64,000 bases of DNA from Bathynomus jamesi (taxonomy: Eukaryota; Arthropoda; Malacostraca; Isopoda; Cirolanidae): positions 842,001-906,000 of the forward strand of contig JAJOZX010000486.1 of NCBI GenBank assembly GCA_023014485.1. Reading direction: 5' to 3'. Each line of letters opens with the position of its first letter. Within the stretch, counting starts at the first letter, position 1. The notes under the pieces were generated by a model that searched no databases, was not told the origin of the DNA, and saw nothing but the letters and a program-made list of their open reading frames with translations. The position numbers and the translations under genes were made by a program. Below are positions 41,482 to 52,645 of the stretch, one piece after another.

Positions 41482-43634
41482 CTAATAAGTGAAATTATAT
41501 AATTTGAGATTTGAATGGTAGAACATCAACTGCTCTCCATGTTCTGGAGTGAGCTTATTTCTAGCAGGCTCATAAATATTACCTCCAGTACTAAAAAGTC
41601 TTTCACTGCAAACTGATGATGGTGGAGCACTCAAATACTGTTTGGCTAACATTGGTAATGTGCCTGTTGTTGTGTTCTGGTAATTTTTCCACCATTTGAA
41701 GGGGCACATGTTATGAGCAAGATCTGGTAGGCTTAGGTATGTCTCAATTTCATTTAAGCATTTTTTTTGTGTCTCCTGTTGTTTCAGTTGAACTAGAGAA
41801 ATATTTTTAGAGTACTTTCTTTTTCTTGAGCTTAAACACCCAGGTTTAACAGAATCTGATTCCATTGCTGATGCTTCTTGTTCTTGAATGAGCTTTTCAT
41901 GTTTCTGACTCTTGTCAAAGAATGCCCAAATATCTGATTTTTTTAGCCTTTGGTGAAGAAGTTGATGAGCTTGAACTGTCCTTCCCCTCTGTCCCACTAC
42001 TTTCATTTTCTGACTCCTCTCTCAAGTCTCCTTCTTGGCCAGTGCATTCATTTTGATTCAAGTTCAAGAGTGAAACAAAAGATTCCCAGAGTAGTCTTTT
42101 TGCTTCCTCTTTTTCAACATTGCTCATTAAGAATTTCATTTTGAATCGAGGATCCAGCACTGTTGCCAGAATCAATTTTTTGTTAGTTGTGTAGGCACTG
42201 AATCTTTGTTTGAATGTTGTTTTCAAATCACCAAGTATGGTTTTAATTCCACTGACATTTTGAACAGCATAATTGAGATAATTTTTCATCACTCTGATAA
42301 AAGGTATTATCAAAGAAGCTACTGCTGTTTTGCTACTCATTTCTTTTGTGATATCTTCAAAGTATTTCAGAACCATCACTAATGTTTCAGCTAGTTCCCA
42401 TTGATTATCATCCAAACATTTGCATTTCTTTGATGCACAAAATAAGATGACTGCTCTCTTTTGTTCAACCAAACGCTCTAGCATATAGGTAGTAAGTAGA
42501 GTTCCATTTGGTTTGAACATCCTGGATCAATGAGTGTGTTGGTAATTTGAGCTGATTCTGAAACACACTTAATAATTCCCTTGATGCACTGGAATGGTTA
42601 AAATATCCCATAATGTCTCTTGCAATAGCCAGAATGTCAGTGATACTACTTTGCTGTTTAAAAAGTTTGTCCTGTATGCATAGTTGCAAGGTGTGGATAA
42701 CACAGCCCAGATGAGATTCCTCCAGTAAACTTGAACTAGCCACCAATTTCATATTACTAGCATTATCTGTAACTAACATGTGTACCTTAGTAATATTGAT
42801 TTCAAATTCTGTTAAGGATTCTTGGAAAAATTGACATTCTTTCGCCAGTGTGCGATCCTGGGAAATATGAAACTTTGAGAACTGCTGTTTTCATATCAAA
42901 TGTAGGAGGAACCCAGTGGGCAGTTAAACTTATAAACAGATACATGCCATGAGTTGCCATTCATATATCAGATGTTAAACTTAAGTATTGTGTAACATGT
43001 ATATAGTTGGCCTTTGAGCTTGTTTTTTACTCTATCATAAATCATGGGAACAATGTTTTCAGAAAAGTACCGCCTGGAAGGAATGTTATATTTTGGTTCC
43101 AAATGGTTTAGGATTCTCTGGAAACCCAAATCTTCTATCACTGAATATGGCTGGAGATCAGCAGCCATCATTTCACCAATGAGGTATGCAATTTCACAGC
43201 CCTAGGATCATTTATTTTCCATTCAAGCTTCTTTTCTAGAACCTCTTTCAATGTTTGTTGTTTAACACGTGTGCCAACCTCTGAGGTTTCCTCACTACTT
43301 GCAGATGACTTTATTTGATTTGTTTCAGTATTGGGTGCAATTTCAGATTTAGAACTGCTACTGCACTGGATTTGTTCTTCCACCTTTCTACCAAATAGAC
43401 TTATGGATGGAGTATCTATTTTATCTGATCTGTTGCCCTTAGCAAGATTTTCTACTTTATGGAAAATTGCTGGATGTTTAATTTTCAAATGATTCTTTAG
43501 ATTTGATGTCATCATTTTTTTGGAATGTTACTTCCTCTTGATACAGAAGTACCACACACCTGGCACTTTGCTTTGCTAGAATCAACTAGAACTTCAAAAT
43601 AAGCCCAAAGAGGACTGGACATTGATTTTGACAT
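41482..43634 (-). pseudogene. hAT transposase with BED zinc finger, frame-disrupted
   Basis: The start is ATG 43632-43634 (MSKSMSSPLWAYFEV). A BED finger follows: KCQVCG, then MMTSNLKNHLKIKHP after a frameshift. Then come SVIEDLGFQRILNHLEPKY and YFSENIVPMIYD. The catalytic part has MLVTDNASNM (Asp), HLGCVIHTLQLCIQD (Cys-His) and VQTKWNSTYYLY (Trp). The C-terminal dimerisation region has SAPPSSVCSERLFSTGGNIY (Glu) and KLTPEHGEQLMFYHSN. These are hAT hallmarks in the right order. Several frame breaks (near 42480, 42790, 43190, 43515) make it a pseudogene. Confidence 0.85.
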
Positions 43635-44086
43635 GATCAAAATATTCAAAACTTCAAAAGCCAAAAATCAAAATTTATGCATGCTATTTATAATGGCAAA
43701 TCATTTAAAATTATCTTATTTTATCCTATGAATATTTATTATTTATTTATCAAAGTCTGAAAAAATAAAAGTAATTAATACCTATTGCACTTATTTAAAA
43801 TGTATCATGCATTCCTTAATATAGTAATGTTTATATAGTAAATCTAAAGTTAGAATTTAAGTTTATATAGTTAATTTTTAATTTTTTATTATATTGGATA
43901 ATATCACTCTTAGGAAGTCCGAAGTAAAAACTCTAAATTGCCAGAGTGCACATTTAGCGATAAATAAAAATATGAATTGAAATGAATTTAATAAAACAAC
44001 TATTTTTCTAGTTTAGTTAAATTAGGTTAGGTAAAGATATATCGGTATCAGCCAAATTTGTATATTGGTGCACCTCTAATTATAGG

Positions 44087-44308
44087 TTTTTGAGTTTTTT
44101 TGGAATTTTAGGTTAGGTTATGTTAGGTTACCATATATATTAAAACTATGTTTTTCCAATTGTTTTTGATGTTATTTGAACAAAATTAACCTTCATTCAA
44201 ACCACATCAAAAACCATCAGAAAAACAAAGTTTTGATTTACAAAGCCTGTAATGTACACTTGTAAAAATTTACCAGAATTATCACTGAATAATGCAAAAA
44301 AAAACAAT
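44087..44308. other. Short spacer with TTAGG-like motif
   Basis: GGTTAGGTTATGTTAGGTTA at 44110-44130. No gene. Confidence 0.5.
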
Positions 44309-44312
44309 AATT

Positions 44313-44921
44313 GGGTCATTCCAGGTCAGTTCAACGGTGAAAAAAACGTGACCATCACCGATTTTTTAAAAAAATTGGCACACTTATAGATCTCTGTGAG
44401 AAAAACAGAATGATGCTTGTTTCAACACGCTAGGTCATATGATTCTGGAGATATGGCCATTCGAATTTTGTAAAAAAAAGGTCAATTTCCAAGGTCATAC
44501 CATATTTCAACATGAAATATCTCGGCTCCTATTGCACTTACAGAGACCATTTAAACATTATTTTTAAAGCTTTTAAGCAGATCTACAACTTTGTTTCTAT
44601 TCATATTTTACCTCGGTGGTCAAAAAAAAGTGTCTTATTTTTGACCTTTGACCTTGTGTAGGTCATTTGATGTCACAACCGATTTTTTTCTCCTTTCACC
44701 CAATTTTGGGTACACATGTCTACCTTAACCTAAAGCAAGATTTTTAGTGTTAAGTTAGTATAGACGCTACAGCCATTTTAGTGGACCATACCCACCTCCA
44801 TTTTGACTACGTACCTTTTTCCACCAAACTTTGGAGCACTGTATCTTTGGAACTGTTTGAGCTAGAGTGTTAAGAAAAATACTATTAGATTTTTCTTACT
44901 GAGATATATAATGTCTGCTAA
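44313..44921 (+). repeat. Left 610 bp terminal inverted repeat of G2
   Basis: Pairs with 46954-47565. Shared blocks include CACCGATTTTTTAAAA, CATTTGATGTCACAACCG, TACACATGTCTACCTTAACC and GAGATATATAATGTCTGCTA. Confidence 0.85.
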
Positions 44922-45429
44922 TTTAAAAAAAAATCAGTAATTATCTAACCTAACCTAACCCAGTTATTTGGTCGAATAAGTATCCGGCCCTATTATAAAA
45001 TTTTTTTTTTTTTGTATATTTCAGAGAATTATATAATATAGGTAATTTAAATTACATAATTAATTAATTAATTTATATGGACATTCAAAAGTGTGAAGAA
45101 CTTCGAACCTGCTATCTTGTTTAAAGGTAAAGCTATGTACGTATATAAGTACCTTATACTAGGCTATAGGTACTACCCTATAGAATAAGTTCAGTTTTAA
45201 GAGTTAGATGAGTTTTAATAGAATTACTTAACTTTGTGTATTTATTCATTGTGTACAACAGTATGTACCCATGTGAAAATAAGCTTATTTAAACCTTGGA
45301 GCAAGGATTTTTTTGGCATCTGTATTTATTCCAATCTGTAAATCAAACTGCACATTTTTTCTTGTTGTAGACCTCTGAAACAAGATCAGTAGGTCCCAAA
45401 TTTTATTTGTGCCATCTAAGCAAAAATAG

Positions 45430-45904
45430 CTTTTTAACAGGGTTGGATACAATGAATAATTATAATTGTATTTTTAATTAATTGATCCTAATTTCCATTA
45501 ATTGTAATTGATTCAAAATGAAATAAAAATAAAGGTAATTGTAATTGATATTTGAGCTATAACTGATGTAATTGATCAATTAATGTCAATTAAAAATTAT
45601 ACCCCTAGATCTGGCAGTCATACATCATCCAATGAAAATAAACCTTTGATAGTTTATTTAGTTATATACTTAGATATAGATATATATTTATTTTAGATAT
45701 ATATTTATTTTAGATATATTTAGATACCATATATAGAATAGATAGTTATATTTGTGTAATTGTAATTGATTCAGACAAAATTAATTGTAATTGCAATTGA
45801 TCTTGAAATTGTGAAGTACAGTACTAACTGTAATTAATTTGAAGAAAAATAAAAAATTGTAATTGTTTCCATTTTGTGTAATTGAACCCAACCCTGGCTT
45901 TTAA
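45430..45904. mobile_element. Nonautonomous hAT-type MITE nested in G2
   Basis: Element 45438-45896 starts CAGGGTTGGATACAATGAAT and ends AACCCAACCCTG. Flanks CTTTTTAA and GCTTTTAA are a near-match 8 bp duplication. The interior is dominated by TAATTGTAATTGAT repeats. Confidence 0.75.
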
Positions 45905-45944
45905 GCTAACGGTACATATGTTTTTTTCTTCTTTTTAGATAAAT

Positions 45945-46925
45945 GTGGATTTCAGCAGTTTGAATATGGGCAGGTTCTGTTGTGACCCATTTAAAAAATA
46001 CACAGGAAAAGTGAAAAAAGGCATTCGTGCATTGACTAAAAATTTGATTGATCAAAATCCTGACTTGAAACTAACAAATAATCATAAAGCATGTGCAACC
46101 TGTCAAAATATACTAGCAAATCGTCCATCCCCAATGCCTGAATGTGAACCACTTGAAAAATCACCATCCACCTCATCAAGTGCCCCATCTGAGCTAGAAA
46201 CTGTTGGAGATGTAGTTGAAATGCAGTATGAGCTTAGTAAATTCAGTGCTTCATTGGCCACACTTGATGAGACCCCAATAAAACCATGTAAACTCTCTGA
46301 CAGCACTGGTTACGCAAAGAGAAAGTTGAGGAAAGTAGTAGTAGTTGTGAAAAGAAAGCTTGAACTTGCAACTAAACAACCAATTTCATGCAGTGACTCA
46401 GATGATACAGAACTGGAGATTCTTCAATAACTAAAAGAGAAATTTAATCAAGTGACAAGTCAAAGTGAAAAACTGACAGTTCTTACTATTCTACCAAAAA
46501 GATGGAGAAAAGTAAAGATCAGAGAAGAATTTAAGTACTCAGATTACATGGCTAGGCAAGCAAAGAGTTTGGTGAGGGAGAAGGGAGTGCTTTCACCTCC
46601 TAATCCGCATTTGGGGAAACACCTGAATAGTGAAACTGCTGCCAAAGTAATTGACTTCTATCATTTGCCAGATGTGAGTAGACAAATGCCAGGGTTGAAA
46701 GACTATGTTTCTGTAAAAGGAGCTGATGGTAGGTGGGAAAGAAAACAAAAATTGCTAATCTTATGCAACCTAAAAGAAGCATTTGAGCTTTTTAAAACAA
46801 ACCATCCAACAATTAAAATAGGATTTTCAAAATTTGCAGAGCTTCAGCCAAAAGAATGTGTTGCCAGGTGCCAGTGGAACACATTGTCTGCATTTGCACT
46901 AAGCACCAGAATGTCAAACTCATGA
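45945..46925 (+). pseudogene. GGGT-family protein, N-terminal half (copy G2)
   Basis: The N-terminus has GRFCCDPFKKYTGKVKKG and HKACATCQN, a Cys-rich start that also opens copy G1 (KFCCDPMKKH, CSNCYV). An acidic/Ser-rich linker ends with a TAA at 46430, and the same protein continues from 46452 after a shift. It reads TVLTILPKRWRKVKIREEF, SDYMARQAKSLVREKG, DVSRQMPGLKDYVSVKGADG and KLLILCNLKEAFELF, then FSKFAELQPKECVARCQWNT. The frame ends at 46925 just before the inner edge of the terminal repeat. The half with the DGCAGQYK region is missing, so this is an internal-deletion derivative. Confidence 0.7.
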
Positions 46926-46953
46926 TGGCAGCAAAAGGCAAATTGTCTTGAAA

Positions 46954-47565
46954 ATAGCAGACATTATAGATCTCAGTGAGACAAATCTAATGGTACTTTT
47001 CTCAACACTCTAGCACAGTTCCAAAGAAACGGTGCTCCAAAGTTTGGTGGAAAAAGGTACTTGGTCAAAATGGAGGTAGGTATGGTTCACTGAAATGGCT
47101 GTAGTGTCTATACTAACTTAACACTAAAAATCTTGTTCTAGGTTAAGGTAGACATGTGTACCCAAAATTGGGTGAAAGAAGAAAAAAATTGGTTGTGACA
47201 TCAAATGACCTACACAAAGTCAGAGGTCAAAAATAAGATCAACTTTTTTTTGACCACTGAGGTAAAATATGAATAGAAACAAAGTTGTAGATCTACTTAA
47301 AAGCTTTAAAATAGTGTTTAAATGGTCTCTGTAAGTGCAATAGGAGCTGAGATATTTCATGTTGAAATATGGTATGATCTTGGAAATTGACCTTTTTTTA
47401 CAAAATTCGAATGGCCATATCTCCGGAACCATATGACCTAGAGTGTTGAAACAAGTGCCATTCTGTTTTTCTCATTGAGATCTATAGGTGTGCCAATTTT
47501 TAAAAAAGTCGGTGATGGTCACATTTTTTGACCCAAAATTCCATTGAACTGACATGGAATGACCC
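46954..47565 (-). repeat. Right terminal inverted repeat of G2
   Basis: Complement of 44313-44921, about 90 percent similar by eye with several small differences. Confidence 0.85.
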
Positions 47566-47613
47566 AATTATCACCAATTAAATAACTAAGGTTAATTGAT
47601 TGGCCAGTTAGGT

Positions 47614-47713
47614 CAACTGTATACCCTTGATGATTGGTTAAGTTGATATTTTCGTTAAAACTAATGAAAATATCATGATGACAACCTAACAAATCATCAA
47701 GGCTGTACAGTTG
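47614..47713. repeat. Hairpin H5 (TTAGG-associated), diverged
   Basis: ACTGTATACCCTTGATGATT pairs with AATCATCAAGGCTGTACAGT; flanked by TTAGGTCAACTG and CAGTTGACCTAACTGGGCAT. Confidence 0.8.
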
Positions 47714-47899
47714 ACCTAACTGGGCATTTAATTATAAAGACAGCAGGAAATTTGCAAAATAGCCTATATTTAGAAAGTATATTTACAAATATATTTACAA
47801 AAAATTAATAAATAAATAAATAAACAAAAAACTTAAATTTTTGCGAACAATATTTCAATATCTATGAATATCTACAAAAAAAAATGGACTCAATGGTGA

Positions 47900-48485
47900 A
47901 TGTTCTCCATATTAAAACCAATGTGTAAGTTAACATGGCAGAGGAAGAAAACAAACCCATGTATAAAATGTGCATTAGACTGCAACCTACATGCATTAAG
48001 ATGTGATGAATGCAGACTATGGATAAACTACAGTTGTAGTGAACTACCTATTTATTTCCTACTCATCCTTCAAAATTCAAAAAGAAAATTCTCACACTTT
48101 AGATGTGTTCATCAAATTTGCGATGACTATGATAGGCAATTTGAAGAGCTTGAAGTAGAACTGGCAGGTGAGTTACAGGAGGAAGAAATTATCATTGCCA
48201 ATGCAGAGCTTGCTGAAAAAGTGAGAAACCCTCAGGATGAGCCCCTAGAGAGAGGGAAACTGCAAGCAAAAAGGGCACCAAAAGAGAGAGAACAAGAATA
48301 GGAAATAGACATTAAGACCTTCAACAAAGTGAACAACCCCACTGTACACAGTCACCAAAAAGCCAAAAGTGAAAACAAGAAGCCAGTATGCAAGTATTAC
48401 AGGAGGCGCTTGTGTAAATATGGACTTAAGGGAAGAGAATGCCCATTTGCTCACCTACCACTCTGCAAAAAAATTTATAAATGAT
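47900..48485 (+). pseudogene. LINE ORF1 5' part: PHD-like and CCCH zinc fingers
   Basis: First part of a LINE ORF1 on the + strand. A PHD-like cysteine pattern (CIKCALDCNLHALRCDECRL, then NYSCSEL and FRCVHQ) is followed by an acidic helical stretch (ELEVELAGELQEEEII). In the next frame there is a CCCH finger (PVCKYYRRRLCKYG, ECPFAHLPLC). Similar ORF1 proteins with a PHD-like finger are known from CR1-group LINEs. The coding sequence is cut at 48486 by element G1; the remaining CCCH motifs lie beyond it. A frameshift at about 48301 and one in the A7 run at 48470 are present. Confidence 0.65.
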
Positions 48486-48489
48486 AGTA

Positions 48490-48952
48490 GGGTAATTCCA
48501 GGACAAATAGACAAATGAAAGTGCCAAATATACACTCCGCCATCTCCAAAATTCATGAAATTTGGTGTGAGGGTTGGTTTTGGTCCAAATTACAAAAATC
48601 TGAGTTTTTTTGAAAATTGGTCAAATTGGTCAAGTTGGTCAAATTTTATGGCTTGACCAAATTTTGGCCAAATGAAAAACCAACAATTTTCAAACATAAA
48701 TATCTCAGCTGCTAATTGTGGTAGCTTAATAAGTCTTAAATGATAAAATATGTAAAATTAACTAGTTTCTAAATATGTATCATTTTTTTAGGGTAAGAAA
48801 AATAAAATTATGATTTTTTGGAAAAAATGTCAAATTTTTATTTTTTTTTCCAATTTGGCAGCGAAGATATCATTTTTCGAAAAAAAGACCAAGAATAAAA
48901 AATGTTTATTTGATGTATGTACACCATAATAAGTAATAAAAAGTCAGCTTAT
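48490..48952 (+). repeat. Left terminal inverted repeat of G1
   Basis: Blocks shared in inverse with 52198-52641: GGTTGGTTTTGGTCCAAATT, ATGGCTTGACCAAATTTTGG, ATGATACATA-type and AATAAAAAGTCAGCTTAT. Confidence 0.88.
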
Positions 48953-49542
48953 AGTTTATTATAAGGCTCAAAACTGAGTTTGAAATTGAGTAATAAATGT
49001 TTTTTTCAGACAACAAAGATTTATTACAGACTTGGTCCAAAAAAAGACAATTTTCAATTCATATAAAAAATACATGTAGATAAACCAAAGGAGAAATTTT
49101 TTTAAAAATATATGTACAATGTACATACATAACCTCTCTTATATTTAGGGACAGAATATATTGACAATAATAATGTTTAATTTATAAAGCGCTTATCAGA
49201 GTATAAAATACTCTTCCTAATACTACACGTACACAAGTCTTTGAGAATGAATTAAGAGACAGTATTCTCATCCAGTGAATCCAAATTTTAGACACTAATA
49301 ATATAATAAGAAAAAAGAATTTAAAAAGATTTTTATAACTATTAAGTAGATACACAAATCTTAGATAAAAATTTTAGAAATATTATATAGACAATCTTAA
49401 ATAGTATACATTCGATAGAATTTATTTTATCTTTGAAAAGTTATTTAATTCTTGAAGCGGAAAAATGTATTGTATTCTTGTTCCTCCTCATAAACTTGCT
49501 TCAATACTCCCAAATATATTTTCTGTTGGAACGTGACAAACA

Positions 49543-50610
49543 TCATCTTGCGCAGGAAAAATGTATGAGGGACATACGCCCGAAGGATGGAGAAATTTTT
49601 ATCAGAAAATCATTATATTCACAGTCAAAGGACTGGACTAATCCGAGCCATAGTTTATTTTCATACATACAACCCACAAAAGAGCCTGTTTCAATTTTGC
49701 GTTGAGAGACAGTATTATGTTCTTGATCCGAAGCAGAAACTCTAATGAGCTCTCTTATTTCGACTGACTGTGCACTCTGAGAGAGTGGATAAACCTTCAA
49801 CGAATTCTTGGAAATTGGGATGAAGTGATGTAATTGTTGAGTACCTTTGATAGAAGTAATAGGTTCATTCAGACGTTTTTGCAAAGAAAGCTCTACATCT
49901 ACAACTTCTGCCTCAGAGACGTAAAAAAAGTCAATAGCAGTTAGGAATTCTTGAGAGCAGAAATTGTAGAAGTCCTCAGCTGTTAAGATTTGATGGTCGA
50001 GAGGCTGTCGTAAGCTTTCTCTGGCAACTGCTCTTTTTACCGTTCCGGCAATACCGTCGCAGGCATTCTTCCCGTGGGATGTCGCAAAAAAATTCCACTC
50101 AGCATGAATTTTGAAGTCTTCGAAATGATGGCATAAATTTAGAAAATTTGTTTTATTCTTATACTGAGCCGCGCATCCATCTATGAAATAATGAATTTTA
50201 GTTAGGTTTGAATTTTGTTGTTGGATGCACAGGATTAATTTTTTGAGAAAACTATGAACCAGAATTGTATCATGCCTGCGATGGTTTGAAACGAAGCAGT
50301 AACTTTTGCAAATGAGTTTTCCTGCATTGTTTTTGGAATAATAAATGAATGGGTGCACTGTACATTGCGAGTTCTCCCAATGAAACCCCTGGGCACAATC
50401 TTGTACGATGAATGAGAAGTTTTCCGCGAAATTGCCCACCAAGACACCTTCATTTTCGGGCAGAGTTTCTTTTAGATTTTTGAAGTAACTCGACTGACAT
50501 TTATTCATGAAGTGGTCTCTTGTCAGTTGTGCAATTTTTTTGGTGAGCAATTCCACGTATTCCTCTGGAGTTTCAGTAATATCTTTTAACATACAGTGAT
50601 CGATGGACAC
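49543..50610 (-). CDS. GGGT-family protein, catalytic-like C-terminal exon (copy G1)
   Basis: A 355-codon open frame. Conserved with copy G3: NFAENFSFIVQDCAQGFHW, TVHPFIYYSKN, IHYFIDGCAAQYKNKTNFLN, LCHHFEDFKIHAEWNFFATS, HGKNACDGIAGTVKRAVARE, QILTAEDFYNF, and a C-terminal KGTQQLHHFIP. Invariant acidic residues (the D of QD, DGCA, the E of AEWNFF, the D of CDG) suggest a metal-dependent, DDE/RNase H-like transposase, which is inferred. One difference: G3 has CDFAEN where this copy has GNFAEN. The final 35 or so codons are less conserved. The 4 bp target duplication and long inverted repeats fit a DNA transposon; the superfamily is unresolved. Confidence 0.65.
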   Translation of the reverse strand: MSIDHCMLKDITETPEEYVELLTKKIAQLTRDHFMNKCQSSYFKNLKETLPENEGVLVGNFAENFSFIVQDCAQGFHWENSQCTVHPFIYYSKNNAGKLICKSYCFVSNHRRHDTILVHSFLKKLILCIQQQNSNLTKIHYFIDGCAAQYKNKTNFLNLCHHFEDFKIHAEWNFFATSHGKNACDGIAGTVKRAVARESLRQPLDHQILTAEDFYNFCSQEFLTAIDFFYVSEAEVVDVELSLQKRLNEPITSIKGTQQLHHFIPISKNSLKVYPLSQSAQSVEIRELIRVSASDQEHNTVSQRKIETGSFVGCMYENKLWLGLVQSFDCEYNDFLIKISPSFGRMSLIHFSCAR

Positions 50611-50617
50611 CCATTGT

Positions 50618-50959
50618 TTATATTTTCTCTTTCATCGCCATGAAGTCCAAACTTTCCAAATAATTTTTGATTCTGACCTCTCGCGGGCATCTTTTGCATC
50701 GGTGCATCATACAATCTTCATTGTCCATGCCGCAGACGGATAAAGACATTAATTTTTTGTAGTCTAAATCTTTAATGCCTAACGCTGATATTTGTAGTTT
50801 CGGATTTTGGTGATGCGTACATACGCAGACACTGTGAGTTCCACTTTGTCCCGCAAGCATGCACCACGATGGTCGAAGATGAGCAAAGGTACTAAAGCCT
50901 ATTTTGGGATTTTCATCATTTTTTGCATATTCAGCATATAACTCTTTCAAGTTACACAA
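50618..50959 (-). CDS. GGGT-family protein, CVCTHHQN exon (copy G1)
   Basis: Reads NLKELYAEYAKNDENPKIGF, STFAHLRPSWCMLAGQSGTH, SVCVCTHHQNPKL and a Cys-rich MSLSVCGMDNEDCMMHRCKR followed by CPREV. The CxC-x2-HH and Cys clusters look like a zinc-binding region and match G3 (CVCTIHQN, CCLRQCEQC). It lies between the N-terminal exons and the catalytic-like exon, possibly joined without an intron by a small shift near 50612. Confidence 0.6.
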   Translation of the reverse strand: MCNLKELYAEYAKNDENPKIGFSTFAHLRPSWCMLAGQSGTHSVCVCTHHQNPKLQISALGIKDLDYKKLMSLSVCGMDNEDCMMHRCKRCPREVRIKNYLESLDFMAMKEKI

Positions 50960-51198
50960 TACCAGTCTCTCTTGTTTTTTTTTATTTTTTCACCCTCTTC
51001 ATTTATTGCAAACTTATAATCTTTGATTCCCAGATTGCGGCTCTTACGCACCATATACTTTGTTGCTCCAAAGAAGTCAGCAGTTTTTTCAATGGGATGG
51101 GGATACAATGATAGTATTTGTAACCTAAGATTGCGATCATTACTTGCTTGAAATTTCTCCTTTAATTCTTCCATAACCTTTTGATACCTGAAATAAAG
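50947..51198 (-). CDS. GGGT-family protein, KYMVRKSR exon (copy G1)
   Basis: On the - strand an acceptor-like TTTATTTCAG (about 51190-51199) precedes YQKVMEELKEKFQASNDRNL, then LQILSLYPHPIEKTADFF, GATKYMVRKSRNLGIKDYKF. Copy G2 has KLTVLTILPKRW, SDYMARQAKSL and PGLKDY here. A DNA-binding helix is possible (inferred). Confidence 0.55.
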   Translation of the reverse strand, partial: LYFRYQKVMEELKEKFQASNDRNLRLQILSLYPHPIEKTADFFGATKYMVRKSRNLGIKDYKFAINEEGEKIKKNKRDWYCVT

Positions 51199-51352
51199 TG
51201 TATTTGACATTAAGTTTAATTAGTATATTTTAATTAAACTTTTCATAAAATATGTATATGTATTATATTGTCCGATTATAAAATGTAAACATAAAACTTA
51301 ATTTAGTATATACTTCGATGACTGTATTAAATTTAATTTAAAATGTCAAATT

Positions 51353-51543
51353 TCAATAACTATGTCCGAAAAGTAGTCTTGCCTCTAAATCATCTTCCAA
51401 ACAACTTTTTTTGGATGGACCAGCTTCAGAATAGTCAATAGGAGCCCCATAAGCAGCTTCAAAACTTCGTTTAACCTTTTCCGTTGTCGATCTGAATTTT
51501 GTAGAAGCCTTTATCTGTTTTTGTCCCGGCTTCAATCCAGCTG
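51353..51543 (-). CDS. GGGT-family protein, linker exon (copy G1)
   Basis: An acceptor-like TTTGTTTTACAG ends at about 51544 and is followed by AGLKPGQKQIKASTKFRSTT, EKVKRSFEAAYG and an acidic end. Copy G2 has TGYAKRKLRKVVVVVKRKLE at the matching place. Confidence 0.5.
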
Positions 51544-51657
51544 TAAAACAAATTCATAAATTTAGGTTGCGTGAAATAATCAAATATCAAATATTTTGTA
51601 TATATGTATTCAAGTGCTGATGCTAATATTTAAAAACAGAAAACTACGAATTTAGCA

Positions 51658-52084
51658 TTAAGAAACAAATGTCCTGAATGGAGTCTCTATTGTTTTATTA
51701 CCTGTTTTAATAGGGCTTTCATCAAATAAAGGTAAAATATTGTTGCTGAGCAAATCTTTATTGAATTGCCTGTCTTGAACCACAAATTCTTCCAATGGTG
51801 GTGGATTTGTGGAATCACTACTGCTTCGCTCCATAGATTCGTTAACTATGTCTGGCTCAGGTATTGGCGCAGGTTCCGGCTCTCTGGATGAATGTTGAAC
51901 ATGTTCTAATACAATTGGCTTCTTTTTAATTGTGACATAGCAATTGCTGCATAGTAATTGATTTTCTTCCAAAATTCCATAGCTTGCAGCTGCCATGGCA
52001 GTTTACTTTTTTGATGTTACAGAAAATTCTTCTCGAGTGTTTTTTCATAGGATCGCAACAAAATTTTGTATTTTGAGGCATTTT
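51658..52084 (-). CDS. GGGT-family protein, N-terminal Cys-rich exon(s) (copy G1)
   Basis: ATG 52084 gives MPQNTKFCCDPMKKHSRRIF, matching the RFCCDPFKKY start of copy G2. After a frame change near 52020 the reading continues with ASYGILEENQLLCSNCYVTI and a Ser/Pro/Glu-rich linker ending ETPFRTFVS. CCDP and CSNC probably form a zinc site. Whether the frame change is a small intron or a mutation cannot be decided here. Confidence 0.5.
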
Positions 52085-52197
52085 AAGGGTTAGGGAAATT
52101 TACGTATACTAGAAAATTAGGTATATACTGAAAATCTGGAAAGAAAGCAAAAAATTATTAAAATTTGGAGGATTTTTCTTTTCATAATAATTGTCGA

Positions 52198-52641
52198 TAA
52201 GCTGACTTTTTATTACTTATTATGGTGTACATACATCAAATAAAAATTTTTTATTCCTGGTCTTTTTTTTGAAAAATGATATCTTCACTGCCAAATCGCA
52301 CCAAAAAATAAAAAATAAATTTTTTCCAAAAAATCATAATTTTATTTTTGTTACCCTAAAAAAATGATACATATTTAGAAACTACAGTTAATTTTACATA
52401 TTTTATCATTTAAGATTTACTACACTACCACAATTAGTAGCCGAGATATTTACGTTTGAAAATTATTGGTTTTTTCATTTGACCAAAATTTGGTCAAGCC
52501 ATAAAATTTGACCAACTTGACCAATTTTCAAAAAAACTCAGAAATTTGTAATTTGGACCTAAACCAACCCTCACACCAAGTTTCATGAATTTTGAAGAGG
52601 TTACCGTGTACTTCATTTGTCTATTTCTCGTAGAATTACCC
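52198..52641 (-). repeat. Right terminal inverted repeat of G1
   Basis: Complement of 48490-48952; the inner edge is at ATAAGCTGACTTTTTATTAC. Confidence 0.88.
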
Positions 52642-52645
52642 AGTA

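Larger units (their letters stand above)
40352..44086 (-). mobile_element. hAT DNA transposon with perfect 8 bp target duplication
   Basis: Element 40360-44078 begins TAGGGGTGCACCGATA and ends with the related complement TTGGTGCACCTCTA. It is flanked by ATTATAGG on both sides (40352-40359, 44079-44086). Repeated TATCGG motifs fill the subterminal regions. It encodes a BED-finger transposase on the - strand and carries a fold-back mariner at its left end. Confidence 0.9.
44309..47569 (+). mobile_element. GGGT-terminus element, copy G2 (4 bp TSD AATT), internally deleted
   Basis: Element 44313-47565 starts GGGTCATTCCAGGTCAGTTC and ends with the near-complement GAACTGACATGGAATGACCC. AATT flanks both sides (44309-44312, 47566-47569). 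The terminal inverted repeats are about 610 bp. It carries only the 5' half of the family gene and a nested hAT MITE. Confidence 0.85.
48486..52645 (-). mobile_element. GGGT-terminus element, copy G1 (4 bp TSD AGTA), nearly complete
   Basis: Element 48490-52641 starts GGGTAATTCCAGGACAAATA and ends with the related complement TCTCGTAGAATTACCC. AGTA flanks both sides (48486-48489, 52642-52645). Terminal inverted repeats are about 450 bp (48490-48952, 52198-52641). It holds a multi-exon - strand gene (49543-52084). Inserted inside the LINE ORF1 finger array; joining the flanks across one TSD restores continuity of the LINE. Confidence 0.9.
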
